Shown here: one piece after another, positions 7,729 to 16,659 of the stretch
How positions within the stretch are numbered: position 1 is the stretch's first letter
Layout of the letters: every line of letters begins with the position of its first letter
Source: Rhizobium herbae
Lineage (GTDB): Bacteria > Pseudomonadota > Alphaproteobacteria > Rhizobiales > Rhizobiaceae
Length of the DNA stretch: 64,000 nt
Direction of reading: 5' to 3'
Assembly (NCBI RefSeq): GCF_017873135.1
Contig: NZ_JAGGJV010000001.1
Coordinates: forward strand, 248,001-312,000
Made by a program: the position numbers and the translations under genes
Notes under the pieces: model-generated
The model's database searches: none
What the model was told of the DNA's origin: nothing
Seen by the model: only the letters and a program-made list of their open reading frames with translations

Positions 7729-8812
7729 ACTGGAAAGACGGCCTGATGTTTCCAAGCTGTTTTCGATCCTGTCGCCCTTCATTGCGCTCGGGCTGACGAT
7801 CTTCTTCGGCGGCATCATGTTCGTGCTGCTCGGCAAGGATCCGGTGTCGGCGCTCTACAGCTTCTTCATCGAACCGCTCACGGAAGTCTGGTCGCTGCAT
7901 GAACTGGCGATCAAGGCAGCGCCGCTGATCCTCATCGCTGTCGGACTTTCGGTCTGCTATCGCTCGAACAACTGGAATATTGGCGCCGAGGGCCAGTTCA
8001 TCATGGGGGCGATCGCCGGCTCGATCCTGCCCGTCGTGTTCCATGAGTGGCATTCACCGCTCGTGCTGCCGCTGATGATGGTGCTCGGCATGCTCGGTGG
8101 CGCGCTGTTTGCCGGTATTCCCGCCTTCCTCAAGGCCCATCTCAACACCAATGAAATCCTCACCAGCCTGATGCTCGTCTATGTCGCGCAACTGTTCCTT
8201 GACTGGTTGGTTCGCGGCCCCTGGCGTAATCCCGGCGGCATGAATTTCCCCGAGACGCGGACTTTCGACGCGTCGGCCATCCTGCCGGAAATGATCGCAT
8301 CCGGCCGCGCGCATTGGGGCTTCGGCTTTGCGATCCTGGCTGCCATCCTGGTCTGGTTCATGATGCGCTATACGCTGAAGGGTTTCGAAATCACCGTTCT
8401 TGGCCAGTCCGAGCGGGCAGGGCGGTTTGCCGGTTTTTCGTCGCGCAAGATGATCTGGTTTTCGATGCTTCTCTCCGGCGCACTGGCCGGCCTTGCCGGC
8501 ATTGCCGAGGTCAGCGGAGCCATCCAGCAACTGCGGCCGGTCATCTCGCCGGGCTACGGCTTCACCGCGATCATCGTCGCCTTTCTCGGACGGCTCAATC
8601 CGCTCGGCATCGTCGTCGCGGGTCTTGTCCTGGCGCTGACCTATCTGGGAGGCGAAGCGGTGCAGGTTTCTTTGCAAATTTCCGACAAGCCGATCCGGGT
8701 TTTCCAAGGGCTTCTGCTGTTCTTCGTCCTCTCCTGCGACACGCTCATCCACTATAAAATCAGGATGATGTGGTACGATTTGACCAAGACGACCGGCGAG
8801 GGCGCGCGCTGA
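7718..8812 (+). CDS. BMP-type ABC importer, permease 1
   Basis: The 364-residue inner-membrane protein forms half of the translocation channel of the nucleoside-type importer. It has about ten hydrophobic segments and the family landmark NNWNIGAEGQFIMGAI around residue 90, plus GYGFTAIIVAFLGRLNPLG in the C-terminal part. The ATG lies inside the ATPase gene (11-bp overlap) and the TGA overlaps the next ATG by one base, so translation is probably coupled along the operon. Confidence 0.92.
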   Translation: MRIELERRPDVSKLFSILSPFIALGLTIFFGGIMFVLLGKDPVSALYSFFIEPLTEVWSLHELAIKAAPLILIAVGLSVCYRSNNWNIGAEGQFIMGAIAGSILPVVFHEWHSPLVLPLMMVLGMLGGALFAGIPAFLKAHLNTNEILTSLMLVYVAQLFLDWLVRGPWRNPGGMNFPETRTFDASAILPEMIASGRAHWGFGFAILAAILVWFMMRYTLKGFEITVLGQSERAGRFAGFSSRKMIWFSMLLSGALAGLAGIAEVSGAIQQLRPVISPGYGFTAIIVAFLGRLNPLGIVVAGLVLALTYLGGEAVQVSLQISDKPIRVFQGLLLFFVLSCDTLIHYKIRMMWYDLTKTTGEGAR

Positions 8813-9732
8813 TGGGTATTTTCGAAGCCATCCTGCTGACAGTCATCACAGCAGCCACGCCGTTGGTCCTTGCAGCGATCGGAGAACTCGTCACAGAACG
8901 CTCCGGCGTTCTCAATCTCGGTGTGGAAGGCATGATGGTCATGGGCGCCGCATGCGCCTTCATCGCCACGCAACAGACGGGCTCTCCCTATGTCGGCATT
9001 CTCGCCGGCATCGCGTCGGGCGCGCTATTTTCGCTGCTGTTCGGTTTCCTGACCTTGACGCTGGTGACGAACCAGGTCGCGACGGGGCTGGCCTTGACCA
9101 TCCTCGGGCTCGGCGTTTCCGGCATGATCGGTGAAGCCTATGTCGGGCAATCCGGCATAAAACTGCCGCAGATCGTCTTTCCGGTTTTGTCGGATATCCC
9201 CTTTCTGGGCGCGATTCTCTTCAGGCAGGACCTGATCTTCTATCTGTCGATTGCGCTGGTGGCCGGTGTGCACTGGTTCCTGTTCAGAAGCCGCGCCGGA
9301 TTGAAGCTGCGCGCCGTCGGGGACAGCCACTCCTCGGCCCATGCGCTCGGCGTCAATGTCATCCGCACGCGCTATCTGGCTGTCATGTTCGGCGGCGCCT
9401 GCGCCGGGCTGGCGGGGGCGCAGCTGTCGCTGGTCTATACGCCGCAATGGGCGGAAAACATGTCGGCCGGGCGCGGCTGGATTGCGCTGGCGCTGGTGGT
9501 CTTTGCTTCCTGGCGGCCATGGCGGATCGTTGCCGGCGGCTACCTTTTCGGCGCGGTGTCGATCAGCCAGCTGTATGCCCAGGCGTTCGGCATCGGAATT
9601 CCCTCGCAGTTTCTTTCCGCTCTTCCCTATCTGGCGACAATCGTCGTACTAATCCTCATCTCGCACAATCGGCGCACGACGCTGATCAACACACCGGCTG
9701 CACTGGGCAAGTCCTTCGTGCCCGACCGGTGA
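8812..9732 (+). CDS. BMP-type ABC importer, permease 2
   Basis: This is the second channel subunit, 306 residues with about nine hydrophobic segments. The family motif ERSGVLNLGVEGMMVMGA lies near residue 40, and RAVGDSHSSAHALGVNV marks the coupling-helix loop in the middle. The start ATG overlaps the stop of permease 1 (TGATG). An in-frame upstream start at 8770 would add 14 residues that lie within permease 1 and lacks the family's N-terminus. Confidence 0.92.
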   Translation: MGIFEAILLTVITAATPLVLAAIGELVTERSGVLNLGVEGMMVMGAACAFIATQQTGSPYVGILAGIASGALFSLLFGFLTLTLVTNQVATGLALTILGLGVSGMIGEAYVGQSGIKLPQIVFPVLSDIPFLGAILFRQDLIFYLSIALVAGVHWFLFRSRAGLKLRAVGDSHSSAHALGVNVIRTRYLAVMFGGACAGLAGAQLSLVYTPQWAENMSAGRGWIALALVVFASWRPWRIVAGGYLFGAVSISQLYAQAFGIGIPSQFLSALPYLATIVVLILISHNRRTTLINTPAALGKSFVPDR

Positions 9733-9773
9733 TCAAAAACAACGTAAGAATACTCAAACCAACAGGGGTCAAA

Positions 9774-10844
9774 ATGAAAAAACTTCTCCTCGCACTCGCC
9801 ACGACGGCGGCCGTCATCGGTTTTTCCGCTGCTGCCAGCGCCGCCGACAAGGCAAAGATCTGCTTTGTCTATGTCGGCTCGAAGACTGACGGCGGCTGGA
9901 CGCAGGCGCATGACCTCGGTCGCCAGGAACTCGAAAAAGCCCTTGGCGACAAGATCGAGACGCAGTTCCTCGAAAACGTTCCGGAAGGCCCGGACGCCGA
10001 GCGTGCCATCGAGCGTCTGGCCCGCTCGGGCTGCGGTCTGATCTTCACCACCTCGTTCGGCTTCATGGACGCGACGGTCAAGATCGCTGCGAAGTTTCCG
10101 GACGTGAAGTTCGAGCATGCCACCGGCTACAAGACCGGTCCCAATCTCGCTACCTATAACAGCCGCTTCTACGAAGGCCGCTATATCCAGGGTCAGATCG
10201 CTGCCAAGATCTCGAAGAACGGCGTTGCCGGCTACATCGCTTCCTTCCCCATCCCGGAAGTGGTGATGGGCATCAACTCGTTCCTGATCGGCGCGCGTTC
10301 CGTCAACCCGGAATTCAAGCTGAAGGTCGTATGGGCAAACACCTGGTTTGACCCCGGCAAGGAAGCCGATGCCGCCAAGGCGCTGATCGACCAGGGCGTC
10401 GACGTGCTGACGCAGCACACCGACACCACCGCGCCGATGCAGGTTGCGGCCGAGCGCGGCATAAAGGCTTTCGGTCAGGCCTCTGACATGATCAAGGCCG
10501 GCCCGGAAACCCAGCTGACGGCGATCGTCGATACCTGGGGTCCTTACTACATCAAGCGCACACAGGCGCTTCTTGACGGCAAATGGGAAACGACATCGAG
10601 CTGGGACGGCCTGAAGGACGGCATCCTGACGATGGCGCCCTACACCAACATGCCTGATGATGTGAAGGCACTGGCGGAAGCCACGGAAGCCAAGATCAAG
10701 TCCGGCGAACTCAAGCCCTTCACCGGCCCGCTGAAGAAGCAGGACGGATCGGAATGGCTGGCAGCCGGTGCGTCGTCGGATGACGGCACGCTGCTCGGCA
10801 TGAATTTCTATGTCGAAGGCGTAGACGACAAGCTGCCGCAATAA
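9774..10844 (+). CDS. BMP-family periplasmic binding protein (nucleoside-type importer)
   Basis: The 356-residue protein captures the substrate for the preceding ABC importer. A signal peptide (MKKLLLALATTAAVIGFSAA, cleavage after ASA near residue 23) is followed by the PnrA/BMP fold, with ICFVYVGSKTDGGWTQAHD at the start of the mature chain, as in purine-nucleoside-binding lipoproteins, but there is no lipobox cysteine. The ATG lies 41 bp after permease 2 and follows AGGGG by 5 nt. A terminator follows the gene, so the operon is ATPase, permease, permease, binding protein. Nucleoside specificity is inferred from the family only. Confidence 0.9.
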   Translation: MKKLLLALATTAAVIGFSAAASAADKAKICFVYVGSKTDGGWTQAHDLGRQELEKALGDKIETQFLENVPEGPDAERAIERLARSGCGLIFTTSFGFMDATVKIAAKFPDVKFEHATGYKTGPNLATYNSRFYEGRYIQGQIAAKISKNGVAGYIASFPIPEVVMGINSFLIGARSVNPEFKLKVVWANTWFDPGKEADAAKALIDQGVDVLTQHTDTTAPMQVAAERGIKAFGQASDMIKAGPETQLTAIVDTWGPYYIKRTQALLDGKWETTSSWDGLKDGILTMAPYTNMPDDVKALAEATEAKIKSGELKPFTGPLKKQDGSEWLAAGASSDDGTLLGMNFYVEGVDDKLPQ

Positions 10845-10872
10845 TCTCGACATCGATTTTTCTGCAATCAGG

Positions 10873-10900
10873 GAGGGTGGCTGCGAGGTCGCCCTCTTTT
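10873..10900 (+). terminator. Terminator of the BMP importer operon
   Basis: GAGGGTGGC at 10873-10881 pairs with GTCGCCCTC at 10888-10896 over 9 bp (two G-T wobbles), with a 6-nt loop, and TTTT follows. It lies 29 bp after the binding-protein stop. Confidence 0.75.
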
Positions 10901-10937
10901 GATTCCGGCTGGGAAAATTTGCGCAAACTGCGCGAAA

Positions 10938-10966
10938 TTGAGTTTACATAAGTCATATAGTATGAT
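10938..10966 (+). promoter_or_regulatory. Promoter with overlapping operator for the ytfQ-like operon
   Basis: TTGAGT at 10938-10943, a 17-bp spacer and TATGAT at 10961-10966 form a sigma-70-type promoter 45 bp upstream of the binding-protein gene. A perfect inverted repeat TCATA-TAG-TATGA (10953-10965) covers the -10 element, a position where a bound repressor would block transcription. The GntR-family regulator encoded at the end of the operon is the natural candidate; that link is inference. Confidence 0.5.
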
Positions 10967-11010
10967 TTTTTACTGTGGCTGCGAGGAGCAGCTTTCTTTG
11001 GGAGGAAATC

Positions 11011-11973
11011 ATGAAATTGAAGACAGCACTCGCGAGTGCCACGATTCTGGCTGCCTGCATGTTCGGTTCGGCCTCTGCAGCTGATCTGACGATTGGCTTT
11101 TCGCAGATCGGTTCAGAATCCGGCTGGCGCGCCGCTGAAACCACACTGACCAAGCAGCAGGCCGAAAAGCGCGGTATCGACCTGAAATTCGCCGATGCTC
11201 AGCAGAAGCAGGAAAACCAGATCAAGGCGCTCCGCTCCTTCATCGCCCAGGGCGTTGACGCCATCCTGATCGCCCCGGTTGTGGCAACTGGCTGGGACGA
11301 AGTTCTGACGGAAGCCAAGGATGCGGAAATTCCGGTGATCCTGCTCGACCGCACGGTTGATTCGAAGGACGATCTCTACCTGACGGCCGTCACCTCCGAC
11401 CTCGTCCACGAAGGCAATGTTGCCGGCAAGTGGCTGGTCGATGCAACGGCGGGCAAGCCCTGCAATGTTGTCGAGCTCCAGGGTACGACGGGCTCTTCGC
11501 CGGCCATCGACCGCAAGAAGGGCTTTGAAGAAGCGCTGAAGGGGCACGACAACCTGAAGATCGTTCGCAGCCAGACCGGCGACTTTACCCGCACCAAGGG
11601 CAAGGAAGTCATGGAAAGCTTCCTGAAGGCGGAAGACGGCGGCAAGAATATCTGCGCGCTTTACGCTCATAACGATGACATGGCCGTCGGCGCCATCCAG
11701 GCGATCAAGGAAGCCGGTCTGAAGCCGGGCAAGGACATTCTGGTTGTCTCGATCGACGCGGTTCCGGATATCTTCCAGGCGATGGCAGCCGGCGAGGCGA
11801 ATGCCACCGTCGAGCTGACACCGAACATGGCTGGCCCGGCGCTCGACGCCCTCGAAGCCTTCCTGAAGGACGGCACCAAGCCTGCCAAGTGGATCCAGAC
11901 CGAATCGAAGCTCTACACCCAGGCTGACGATCCGCAGAAGGTCTACGAAGAAAAGAAGGGCCTCGGCTACTGA
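11011..11973 (+). CDS. ytfQ: Periplasmic sugar-binding protein, YtfQ-like
   Basis: The 320-residue protein closely resembles E. coli YtfQ, the galactofuranose-binding protein, in runs such as GFSQIGSESGWRAAET, DAQQKQENQIKALRSF, NVVELQGTTGSSPAIDRKKG and ANATVELTPNMAGPALDAL. A signal peptide of about 23 residues ends at ASA-ADL. The start has a strong GGGAGGA ribosome binding site. It is the first gene of an operon whose ATPase and two permeases also match YtfR, YtfT and YjfF, so uptake of galactofuranose or a similar hexose is likely. E. coli has no regulator gene joined to this set as here. Confidence 0.92.
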   Translation: MKLKTALASATILAACMFGSASAADLTIGFSQIGSESGWRAAETTLTKQQAEKRGIDLKFADAQQKQENQIKALRSFIAQGVDAILIAPVVATGWDEVLTEAKDAEIPVILLDRTVDSKDDLYLTAVTSDLVHEGNVAGKWLVDATAGKPCNVVELQGTTGSSPAIDRKKGFEEALKGHDNLKIVRSQTGDFTRTKGKEVMESFLKAEDGGKNICALYAHNDDMAVGAIQAIKEAGLKPGKDILVVSIDAVPDIFQAMAAGEANATVELTPNMAGPALDALEAFLKDGTKPAKWIQTESKLYTQADDPQKVYEEKKGLGY

Positions 11974-11978
11974 TCGAT

Positions 11979-12048
11979 TGCCGGCATCGCTGCATGATCG
12001 CACCCTTGGTCTTCGGATTGCAGGTGCGATCGGACCACGATGCCGGCA
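11979..12048 (+). other. Large two-stem RNA hairpin between ytfQ and ytfR
   Basis: Two nested perfect inverted repeats occupy the 206-bp gap inside the operon: TGCCGGCATCG (11979-11989) with its complement at 12038-12048, and within it GATCGCACC (11996-12004) with its complement at 12023-12031. The outer stem can extend by three pairs across a one-base bulge. No T-run follows, so this is probably an mRNA-protecting or processing structure that raises binding-protein output over the channel genes, rather than a terminator. Confidence 0.65.
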
Positions 12049-12179
12049 TATCGTCCTGCGTCACCGGATTGCCTCAAGTGTCCAACGCCCCGGCATCGGC
12101 TCGCGTTACGATCGACGCTGGCATGATCCGTGGGAATCCGTAAGCTGCGGGCGACCTATTTCCTCAAGAAGCCGGTTTC

Positions 12180-13703
12180 ATGCAAAACACCTCAAACGAT
12201 ATTCTTGTCGCCGCCGGGATTGTGAAGACTTTTCCAGGTGCCATCGCCCTTAACAGGGTCGACTTTTCGCTGCGGCGCGGCGAAGTGCATGCCCTTCTGG
12301 GCGAAAACGGCGCCGGCAAATCCACATTGATCAAATGCATGACAGGCGCCTATCGCCGTGACGCTGGCACGTTGACGCTCGATGGCGATGAAATCGATCC
12401 GCGCGACACGCTCGACGCCCAGAAGCTTGGGATCGGTACAGTTTACCAGGAGGTCAACCTGCTTGGAAATCTGAGCGTCGCCGAAAACCTTTTTCTGGGC
12501 CGCCAGCCGCGCCGGTTCGGTCTCATTCAGACTGGCGAAATGAAGAAGCGTGCCACGGCGCTGCTTGCCCAGTACGGGATCGACATCAACGTTTCGTCGG
12601 CACTCGAAAGCTATTCGGTGGCGATCCAGCAGGTGGTGGCGATCGCCCGGGCCGTCGATCTTTCCGGCAAGGTGCTGATCCTCGACGAACCCACCGCCAG
12701 CCTTGACGCGCAGGAAGTCGAGATGCTGTTCGGCATCGTCCGCGACCTCAAGGCGAAAGGGCTCGGCATCGTCTTCATCACCCATTTTCTTGAGCAGGTC
12801 TATGACCTCTCCGATCGTATCACCGTCTTGCGCAACGGCCAGCTGGTCGGCACACGCGATACCGCATCGTTGCCGCGCCGGGAACTTGTCACGATGATGC
12901 TTGGCCACGAACTTCAGTCTGTCGAAAAAGCTGTCGCGGCAGCAGAGACCGCAAGCGGGCCGGTTCACTTCCGCTTTTCCAACTATGGCAAATCGGGCAA
13001 GATCAAGCCGTTCGATCTGGACGTCCGCAAGGGTGAGGTGGTCGGAATTGCCGGCCTTCTCGGCTCCGGCCGTACGGAAACCGCGGAATTGATGTTTGGC
13101 GTGCACAAGGCGGATAGCGGCAGTGCTGACATCGCCGGCAAGCCCGCCAATCTGTCATCGCCCCGCGCGGCCATCGCCGAAGGCTTCGGTTTCTGCCCCG
13201 AGGATCGAAAGCTGGACGGCATCATCGGCGAACTGTCGGTGCGCGAAAATATCGTTCTGGCGTTGCAGGCCCGACGCGGCTGGGCCCGGCCGCTTTCTGA
13301 TTTCGAACAGAATGCCTTGGCCGATCGCTATATCAAGGCTCTGGATATCCGCACCAGCGACCGCGAGAAACCGATCCGACTCCTGTCGGGCGGCAACCAG
13401 CAGAAAGCCATTCTGGCGCGCTGGCTCGCCACCAATCCGCAGTTTCTCATTCTCGACGAGCCGACCCGTGGCATCGATGTCGGTGCCCACGCGGAGATCA
13501 TCCGGCTCATCGGCGAACTCTGCGCGCAGGGCATGTCGCTGATTGTCATCTCATCCGAGCTTGAGGAACTTGTGGCTTACAGTTCAAGGATCATCGTCTT
13601 GCGCGACCGTGCGCATGTCGCGGAATTGACGGGCAGCGAAATCACCACAGAACACATCGTCAATGCCATTGCCGGGGCAACTTCTCTGGGAGGCGTCCAA
13701 TGA
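12180..13703 (+). CDS. ytfR: Sugar ABC importer ATP-binding protein, YtfR-like
   Basis: The 507-residue protein has two ABC domains and energises the YtfQ-like importer. Domain 1 has Walker A GENGAGKST near residue 40 and Walker B VLILDEPTASLD, but its signature is degenerate (SYSVAIQQVVAIARAV). Domain 2 has G-S-G-R in place of the Walker A lysine motif, an intact signature LSGGNQQKAILARWL, and Walker B FLILDEPTRGIDVG. This split of competent and altered sites is usual for monosaccharide ATPases. Its stop overlaps the ytfT start by 4 bp (ATGA). Confidence 0.93.
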   Translation: MQNTSNDILVAAGIVKTFPGAIALNRVDFSLRRGEVHALLGENGAGKSTLIKCMTGAYRRDAGTLTLDGDEIDPRDTLDAQKLGIGTVYQEVNLLGNLSVAENLFLGRQPRRFGLIQTGEMKKRATALLAQYGIDINVSSALESYSVAIQQVVAIARAVDLSGKVLILDEPTASLDAQEVEMLFGIVRDLKAKGLGIVFITHFLEQVYDLSDRITVLRNGQLVGTRDTASLPRRELVTMMLGHELQSVEKAVAAAETASGPVHFRFSNYGKSGKIKPFDLDVRKGEVVGIAGLLGSGRTETAELMFGVHKADSGSADIAGKPANLSSPRAAIAEGFGFCPEDRKLDGIIGELSVRENIVLALQARRGWARPLSDFEQNALADRYIKALDIRTSDREKPIRLLSGGNQQKAILARWLATNPQFLILDEPTRGIDVGAHAEIIRLIGELCAQGMSLIVISSELEELVAYSSRIIVLRDRAHVAELTGSEITTEHIVNAIAGATSLGGVQ

Positions 13704-14725
13704 TCGACAACGCAAAACGCCTCGGCCGCCGTCTGCTTCCCCAGTTCGTGGCATTGGCCATGATCCTGGTGCTCATCCGAATCGTTTTCCCTGACTTTTT
13801 CTCCATCGAGATCCAGAACGGGCGACTGTACGGCAGTTTGATTGATATTCTCAACCGCGGCGCACCGGTCGCCCTCCTTGCCGTCGGCATGACGGTGGTA
13901 ATCGCCACCAAGGGTATCGACCTCTCCGTCGGGGCCGTCATGGCGATCTGCGGCGCCGTTGCCGCGGCATCCAGCGTGAGGGGCGATCCGCTACTCCTGA
14001 CGCTGGTGCTGGCCGTCGGTACCGGCCTCATCTGCGGGGTCTGGAACGGATTCCTCGTCTCTGTCCTCAATATTCAGCCGATCATTGCCACGCTCGTGCT
14101 GATGGTTGCTGGACGCGGTATCGCCCAACTGGTGACCGAAGGCGCGATCCTGACCTTCAACGATCCGGGCCTGATCTTCGTCGGCAGCGGCTCGTTCCTC
14201 GGCCTGCCCATGCCGGTTGTCATATGGCTGGTATTCGGTATTGCGGTCGCGCTTTTGGTGCGGCGAACGGCGCTCGGCATGCTGATCGAGGCCGTTGGCA
14301 TCAACCGCCGCGCCAGCACGCTGTCGGGCATCCAGACACCGTTGCTGCTGATGGCCGCCTATATGCTGTCGGGGCTGTGCGCTGCCATCGCCGGCTTGAT
14401 CGTGACCGCCGACATTCGCGGTGCGGACGCCAACAATGCCGGGCTCTGGCTCGAACTCGATGCCATTCTGGCCGTCGTCGTCGGCGGCACGTCGCTGCTC
14501 GGCGGCCGGTTCAGCATCGTCGCCTCGCTGATCGGCGCCATGATCATTCAGGCGGTCAACACCGGTATCCTTTCATCCGGGTTCCCGCCGGAATTCAACC
14601 TGATCATCAAGGCCGCGATCATCGTCATCATCCTTGTCATCCAGTCACCGCGCGTACAGGCCGGCATGACGTTCCTCAGCCGAAAATCCGTCCGCAGAGA
14701 CACCGCGGAGCAGTCCGTCCAATGA
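13700..14725 (+). CDS. ytfT: Sugar ABC importer permease, YtfT-like
   Basis: The 341-residue inner-membrane protein is one of two channel subunits of the monosaccharide importer. It has about nine hydrophobic segments and the carbohydrate permease landmark ATKGIDLSVGAVMAICGAV near residue 75, plus LDAILAVVVGGTSLLGG in the C-terminal part. It overlaps ytfR and yjfF by 4 bp on each side, so the three are translationally coupled. Confidence 0.92.
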   Translation: MIDNAKRLGRRLLPQFVALAMILVLIRIVFPDFFSIEIQNGRLYGSLIDILNRGAPVALLAVGMTVVIATKGIDLSVGAVMAICGAVAAASSVRGDPLLLTLVLAVGTGLICGVWNGFLVSVLNIQPIIATLVLMVAGRGIAQLVTEGAILTFNDPGLIFVGSGSFLGLPMPVVIWLVFGIAVALLVRRTALGMLIEAVGINRRASTLSGIQTPLLLMAAYMLSGLCAAIAGLIVTADIRGADANNAGLWLELDAILAVVVGGTSLLGGRFSIVASLIGAMIIQAVNTGILSSGFPPEFNLIIKAAIIVIILVIQSPRVQAGMTFLSRKSVRRDTAEQSVQ

Positions 14726-15690
14726 ACCAGAAATATCTTCCGCTAATCGCCACCATCATAATCTTCGTCGTCTCCTATGCGGCCTGCGCCGCGCAGTACC
14801 CGAACATCCTGTCGACGCGGGTGATCGGCAACCTTCTGACAGACAATGCCTTTCTCGGCATCGCCGCGGTCGGCATGACATTCGTCATCCTGTCGGGCGG
14901 CATCGACCTGTCAATCGGCTCCGTCATCGCCTTCACCGGCATATTTCTGGCGGTCATCCTCCAGAATACCGGCATTCATCCGCTCGCGGCCTTCGTTCTG
15001 GTGTTGATCATCACCACGCTTTTCGGCGCCATCATGGGCGCCATCATCCACTATCTCGAAATGCCGGCCTTCATCGTTACCCTTGCCGGCATGTTCCTGG
15101 CGCGCGGCATGGCCTTCGTGCTGTCGATCGATTCCATCCCGATCAAGCATCCGTTTTACGCGACGATGAAGACGTTTTATTACAAGTTGCCTGGTGGTGG
15201 CAGGATCACGCTGATCGGCGGACTGATGCTGCTGGTCTTTGCCGCCGGCATCCTGATTGCCCAGCGGACGCGTTTCGGCACCAATGTTTATGCGCTGGGC
15301 GGCGGCCCCCAGACATCAGCCCTGATGGGCGTTCCCGTCGGTCGCACGACGATCATGATCTACGGCCTTTCGGGCTTTCTCGCCGGGCTTTCGGGAATCG
15401 TTTATTCCCTCTACACATCGGCGGGTTATTCGCTCGCAACCGTTGGGGTCGAGCTGGATGCGATTGCCGCCGTGGTGATCGGGGGAACGCTTCTGACAGG
15501 AGGCGCCGGGTTTGTTGGTGGAACACTCGTCGGCGTTTTGATCCAGGGACTGATCCAGACGTACATCACCTTTGACGGTTCGTTGTCGAGTTGGTGGACG
15601 AAAATTCTGATCGGTGCTTTGCTGTTTGCATTCATTCTGATGCAAAAGGCCATCCTGTTTTTGTCGCGCCAGAACAGAAAGTATTCCTGA
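14722..15690 (+). CDS. yjfF: Sugar ABC importer permease, YjfF-like
   Basis: The 322-residue protein is the second channel subunit, paired with the YtfT-like permease. It carries the motif ILSGGIDLSIGSVIAFTGI near residue 65 and LDAIAAVVIGGTLLTGGAG near residue 245, with about nine hydrophobic segments. The ATG at 14722 overlaps the ytfT stop (ATGA). The frame is open far upstream inside ytfT, but only this start gives the family N-terminus. Confidence 0.92.
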   Translation: MNQKYLPLIATIIIFVVSYAACAAQYPNILSTRVIGNLLTDNAFLGIAAVGMTFVILSGGIDLSIGSVIAFTGIFLAVILQNTGIHPLAAFVLVLIITTLFGAIMGAIIHYLEMPAFIVTLAGMFLARGMAFVLSIDSIPIKHPFYATMKTFYYKLPGGGRITLIGGLMLLVFAAGILIAQRTRFGTNVYALGGGPQTSALMGVPVGRTTIMIYGLSGFLAGLSGIVYSLYTSAGYSLATVGVELDAIAAVVIGGTLLTGGAGFVGGTLVGVLIQGLIQTYITFDGSLSSWWTKILIGALLFAFILMQKAILFLSRQNRKYS

Positions 15691-15702
15691 GGGGGGAAAT
15701 GC

Positions 15703-16467
15703 TTGCGTAAGGGTATGCTCGAGACGGTCATTACCGGTGTGAATACGCGCACTAGTCATGCGCAGGTGGTCGATGTGTTGGGCAAGGCCATTGTTGCCGG
15801 AGAATTCCCCGTAGGCTCCATCCTGCCGGGGGATCCTGAGCTTGCCATGCGGTTCAAGGTATCCCGCACTGTGTTGCGCGAAGCGATGAAGACGCTTGCG
15901 GCAAAGGGACTGATCGTGCCGCGCGCCCGCATCGGCACGCGGGTAACGCCGAAAAACAACTGGAATTTGTTCGATAGCGATGTGCTGACCTGGCATTTTC
16001 ACGGTGGTGTCGACGAAGAGTTTCTCCACCATCTGAGCGAAATTCGGCTGGCGTTCGAGCCACACGGTGCGGCTCTTGCGGCGGTCAACGCAACGGAAGC
16101 GGAAATCAGCGGCATGATGCGACTGGCCGTCGCCATGGGCGATCCCGAACACACCGCGGAAACATTGGCCATAGCCGACTTGAAATTTCATCTCGCCGTT
16201 GTCGAAGCGTCTGGAAATCCGTTCATGCGCACCGTCGGCAGCCTGATCGAGGCGGCGCTTGTCGGCATCTTCAAGCTGAGTTCGCCGACCTCCGGCCGCG
16301 ATCGCATCGACGACGTTGCCCGCTCGCATATCCGCATCGTCGAGCAGATCAGCCGGCGGGACGAAGCCGGCGCCAGGGCGGCTATGGAGAATGTCATCCG
16401 TGTCGGGCGCGAGCGCGTTCGCGTGGCTCTGAGCGAACTCGCCGAGGCGAAAAACCTCGGCCAGTGA
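15703..16467 (+). CDS. GntR-family transcriptional regulator (FadR/FCD subgroup)
   Basis: The 254-residue protein has an N-terminal winged-helix domain (residues about 20-85, including MRFKVSRTVLREAMKTLAAK) and a C-terminal all-helical FCD ligand domain with the metal-binding pattern: an Asp/Glu-rich helix near EIRLAFEPHG, His in DLKFHLAVVEASGN, and His in SHIRIVEQI. A TTG at 15703 is chosen because GAGGGGGG lies 7 nt upstream; an ATG at 15715 is the alternative. It begins 12 bp after the permease gene and is probably the operon's own sugar-responsive repressor, acting at the inverted repeat at 10953-10965. Confidence 0.88.
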   Translation: MRKGMLETVITGVNTRTSHAQVVDVLGKAIVAGEFPVGSILPGDPELAMRFKVSRTVLREAMKTLAAKGLIVPRARIGTRVTPKNNWNLFDSDVLTWHFHGGVDEEFLHHLSEIRLAFEPHGAALAAVNATEAEISGMMRLAVAMGDPEHTAETLAIADLKFHLAVVEASGNPFMRTVGSLIEAALVGIFKLSSPTSGRDRIDDVARSHIRIVEQISRRDEAGARAAMENVIRVGRERVRVALSELAEAKNLGQ

Positions 16468-16529
16468 TCGGCGCCGGTCGCTTCTTCCCGGCTGAAATCG
16501 GCAAGGCTTTGGGTTTGATAATACACGTC

Positions 16530-16549
16530 TTGCGGCAAAAGAGCCGCAA
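16530..16549 (+). other. Hairpin downstream of the sugar operon
   Basis: TTGCGGC (16530-16536) and GCCGCAA (16543-16549) form a perfect 7-bp stem with a 6-nt loop, 62 bp after the regulator gene. It lacks a T-run, so it is at most a weak or factor-dependent termination site. Confidence 0.35.
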
Positions 16550-16659
16550 TTCGGCAGTTGCCGCCTTGCTGCCATTGCATCTTCCGCCTATTTGATAGGA
16601 CTACAACTGACGTGCGTCGCCTCCGATGCGCGTATCTCTATCAACGGTGTCCGAGGGTT

